A DNA stretch of 44,010 nucleotides from Prosthecobacter sp. (GTDB lineage: Bacteria > Verrucomicrobiota > Verrucomicrobiia > Verrucomicrobiales > Verrucomicrobiaceae): positions 59,554 through 103,563 of the forward strand of contig NZ_JAQSEA010000294.1 of the NCBI RefSeq assembly GCF_029946185.1, given 5' to 3'. Of this stretch, positions 42,134 through 44,010 are shown piece by piece. How positions within the stretch are numbered: the stretch's first letter is position 1; each line of letters starts with the position of its first letter. A model generated the notes under the pieces. That model ran no database searches and was not told the origin of the DNA. It was given only the letters and a program-made list of their open reading frames with translations. The position numbers and the translations under genes are program-made.

Positions 42134-43179
42134 GGCTGGGTGGATTGGAACACATCGCTCTCCTTGCGGAAGCCATCCTTCACAACGGTGCCACGCAGGT
42201 TTTCCTTCGTGACCGTGACGATGTCGAGCAGGATGGAAGGCACGTCAGTCTTGCCATTGGCAACCGCATCCCGTGCGATGATCGGCTTCCCCTGTGCAAG
42301 CTTCAGCGCGAGTTCTGCCGCCTGCGTCGCGATGCTCTTGATCGGCTTGTACACCGTCATGGCCTGCGTGCCCTGGGCGATGCGCTGGCAGGCTGCGAGA
42401 TCCGCATCCTGCCCCGTCACGATGATCTTGCCCGCGAGTCCTTCCTCCGTCAGCGCCTGGATCGCGCCGCCCGCCGTGCCATCATTGCTCGCGAGGATGG
42501 CGTCGAAGTTCGGCCCGTTTTTGGTGATCGCGGCGTTGGTGATCTTCTTCGCGCTCTCGGGCTTCCAGTCCTCCGCCCAGTCTTCAAAGATCACCTCGAC
42601 TTTGCCTGCTGCGATCAGCGGTTGCAGTATGTTGTCCTGCCCCTGCTTGAAGAGCTTGGCGTTGTTGTCGGTCTTCGCCCCGTAGATGCGAATGAGGCGC
42701 AGCTTGCCGCCTGCGGGGATTCTATCTACAAGGAACTTCGCCTGTAACTCGCCCACCTTCACATTGTCAAAAGTCAGGTAGAGATCGAGATCACAGTCTG
42801 TGATGAGACGATCATACGACAGCACCGGAATGCCGGCCTGATGCGCGAGGTTCACCGCCTTGGCCATCGCCGCGCCGTCGTGTGGAATGATGACGAGCGC
42901 ATCGACTTTCTGCGTGATGAGGCTCTCGACATTCTGCAACTGGACCGCGTCGTTGCTGTTCGCAGACTGCACCAGCACATCAGCCCCTGCCGCCTGCACT
43001 TGGGCGGTGAACAGGTCTCGATCCACCTGCCATCGTTCTTCTTTGAGCGTGTCCATGGACAGGCCAATCAGCGGGCGCTGCCGGGCTGCGGCGACGCCTG
43101 CTCCACCACGAGCGATCACAAGGCCGGTGACGACGCTGAGGGCACAGGAAACGAGAATGAGCAGGATGCGGGAGGGCAT
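42130..43179 (-). CDS. xylF: D-xylose-type periplasmic sugar-binding protein
   Basis: A 349-residue substrate-binding protein. The signal peptide is SRILLILVSCALSVVTGLVIA. The mature part closely follows E. coli XylF: LIGLSMDTLKEERWQVDRD, VQSANSNDAVQLQNVE, LVIIPHDGAAMAKAV, LTFDNVKVGELQAK, NDGTAGGAIQAL and GQDADLAACQRIAQGTQAMTVYKPI. It should bind xylose or a similar aldopentose outside the inner membrane and deliver it to the permease. Start at ATG 43179; an upstream in-frame start at 43215 adds residues ahead of the signal. Its stop overlaps the ATP-binding gene start. Confidence 0.93.
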   Translation of the reverse strand: MPSRILLILVSCALSVVTGLVIARGGAGVAAARQRPLIGLSMDTLKEERWQVDRDLFTAQVQAAGADVLVQSANSNDAVQLQNVESLITQKVDALVIIPHDGAAMAKAVNLAHQAGIPVLSYDRLITDCDLDLYLTFDNVKVGELQAKFLVDRIPAGGKLRLIRIYGAKTDNNAKLFKQGQDNILQPLIAAGKVEVIFEDWAEDWKPESAKKITNAAITKNGPNFDAILASNDGTAGGAIQALTEEGLAGKIIVTGQDADLAACQRIAQGTQAMTVYKPIKSIATQAAELALKLAQGKPIIARDAVANGKTDVPSILLDIVTVTKENLRGTVVKDGFRKESDVFQSTQP

Positions 43180-43211
43180 GCCTGCTTGTTTAGCGAATTT
43201 GGCCCCGTAGT

Positions 43212-43262
43212 GCAAGCCTCCGGCTTGCCCTTCCGAAGTACGATGGGCACTCCTGCCCGTCG
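43212..43262. repeat. REP-like palindrome and single arm of the 170-bp element
   Basis: The palindrome GCAAGCC-TCC-GGCTTGC (43212-43228) is followed by a 26-bp segment (43237-43262) matching the arm at 35496-35521 in 25 positions, which itself contains GGGCA-CTCC-TGCCC (43245-43258). The second arm is missing. Confidence 0.75.
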
Positions 43263-43372
43263 GCGAGCGTGTCGCCAGAACTCGTGATTTTCAAACAGAC
43301 CCACAATGCCGCCATAACAAAGGCATGGGGTTTACCACGCGTTCGCTTGGGGTAAATCGTGAGTCAGTGTTA

Positions 43373-43388
43373 TTAGCGGTAACGCTAA
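43373..43388. terminator. Short palindrome over the rsfS stop codon
   Basis: TTAGCG-GTAA-CGCTAA forms a 6-bp stem that includes the rsfS stop codon (TAG at 43387-43385). No T-run follows, so a termination role is weakly supported. Confidence 0.35.
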
Positions 43389-43864
43389 TCGACGGACTTT
43401 TTCTTCGCCGCTTTCTTGGCTGGAGCCTTCTTTGCAGCAGTTTTTTTCACGGCTGCTTTCTTGGCAGGTGCCTTCTTCACCGCTTTGGGCTTCGGCTCGG
43501 GAGGCGGCACAGGCACTTCGAGGTTCGGCTCCATCTCCGGGGCGTCTCCCCACAGCTCTTCAAGAGCGTAGAACTCGCGCTTCTCCGGCGTGAGGATGTG
43601 AACCATGACACTGCCATAGACGAGGATGATCCACTGGCTCTCAAAATTGCCGTCTTTCACGTCAGGCGGAGTGTTGTGCTCCTCCTTCATACGTTCGACA
43701 ATCTCGTCGCGCACGGCACGCAGTTGGGGCGTGGACATGGCCGTGACGAGCACGAAGTAGTCGGAGATGGGCGAGAGTCCGCGCAGGTCCAGAATGCGGA
43801 TGTTCTCCGCTTTTTTGTCATCGGCGTAAAGGGCGCAGGCGCGGGCGATTTCGAGGTCTTCCAT
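43385..43864 (-). CDS. rsfS: Ribosome silencing factor with Lys/Ala-rich tail
   Basis: A 159-residue protein. Residues 1-115 match RsfS (Iojap/DUF143), which binds ribosomal protein uL14 and prevents subunit joining under starvation: ALYADDKKAENIRILDLRGLSPISDYFVLVTAMSTPQLRAVRDEI, WIILVYGSVMVHILTPEKREFYALEELW. The last 40 residues are an extra Pro/Glu linker and a histone H1-like tail of repeated PAKKAA and VKKTAAKK, not present in typical RsfS (about 105-120 residues). The tail may bind RNA or DNA. The ATG at 43864 gives MEDLEIARACALYADD. No Shine-Dalgarno sequence is visible. Confidence 0.93.
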   Translation of the reverse strand: MEDLEIARACALYADDKKAENIRILDLRGLSPISDYFVLVTAMSTPQLRAVRDEIVERMKEEHNTPPDVKDGNFESQWIILVYGSVMVHILTPEKREFYALEELWGDAPEMEPNLEVPVPPPEPKPKAVKKAPAKKAAVKKTAAKKAPAKKAAKKKSVD

Positions 43865-43984
43865 GGTTGTATTGTAACTGACAGGCAGTCATAAGCACGG
43901 ATTCGCGGCTTTTGACAGAACTTTTACACTCCCGTCATGCAGCGTTGACGCAAGCTGCCCCCCATGCGCCACTCTCCCGGCACC

Positions 43985-44010
43985 ATGAAACTCCACCTCT
44001 GCCTCTTCCT
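43985..44010 (+). CDS. Possible start of a secreted-protein gene (runs off right edge)
   Basis: An ATG at 43985 begins MKLHLCLFL, which looks like the start of a signal peptide. Only nine codons are inside the window. TTGACA occurs at 43912-43917, but no good -10 element follows at proper distance, and no ribosome-binding site is clear. The call is a guess supported only by composition and position. Confidence 0.35.

Overview
The window looks like a chromosome segment of a free-living, GC-rich Gram-negative bacterium of the PVC group, most likely Verrucomicrobiota (Prosthecobacter/Verrucomicrobium-like). This is inferred from gene families: a Tat-exported DUF1552 protein, DUF1080 (3-keto-disaccharide hydrolase) proteins, a sulfatase, an ECF sigma/FecR pair, a GreA with a very long N-terminal extension as in chlamydiae, and a YeiP-like EF-P. 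Shine-Dalgarno sequences are absent in front of most starts I checked. The fecR start is the clear exception.

Layout. 1-970: 5' part of a minus-strand gene for a low-complexity protein with 31-residue tandem repeats, running off the left edge. 1400-1474: tRNA-Glu. 1664-6018: a surface-glycan block on the plus strand (GDP-fucose synthase, sugar-type methyltransferase, MsbA-like ABC exporter). 6177-10594: minus-strand EF-P, DUF1552 protein, DUF1080 protein and cysS. 10972-11321: tmRNA, followed by a lower-GC gene (11646-12524) resembling the Abi-alpha/DUF4393 family, then an L,D-transpeptidase. 14395-15651: flavoprotein with halogenase-type motifs. 16033-17981: ECF sigma factor and FecR-like membrane protein in an overlapping operon. 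18131-20632: a secreted thioredoxin-like protein diverging from a double-DUF1080 protein. 20846-24831: hypothetical protein, type IIA topoisomerase B subunit, Tat-exported TIM-barrel protein. 24894-29604: secreted hypothetical protein, long GreA, RlmI-like methyltransferase. 29803-32408: acyltransferase-like/AMP-ligase fusion and a small protein. 32425-38355: queA, Gfo/Idh/MocA oxidoreductase, SDR, pseudouridine synthase and VanX-like dipeptidase (overlapping pair), prepilin peptidase. 38381-38929: a tight pair of small unknown genes. 38974-43179: sulfatase and a xylF-xylG pair without a permease. 43385-43864: rsfS. A new gene may start at 43985.

The most unusual layer is intergenic. One family is made of short palindromes with a constant TCC-type loop and stems that change in a base-paired way (8951-9179, 20707-20808, 35504-35517, 43212-43258). 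Larger inverted repeats sit on stop codons (6013-6110, 35496-35665) or form paired hairpins (4054-4199, 15878-15960). A second family consists of 6-8-bp words repeated every 7-11 bp, each region with its own word. Three such arrays with an exact 7-bp period lie 12-20 bp upstream of the start codons of cysS, the topoisomerase gene and queA. The best candidate for an undescribed system with a cellular role is the Abi-alpha-like gene downstream of ssrA. The palindrome and heptamer families are the best candidates for undescribed genome structure.
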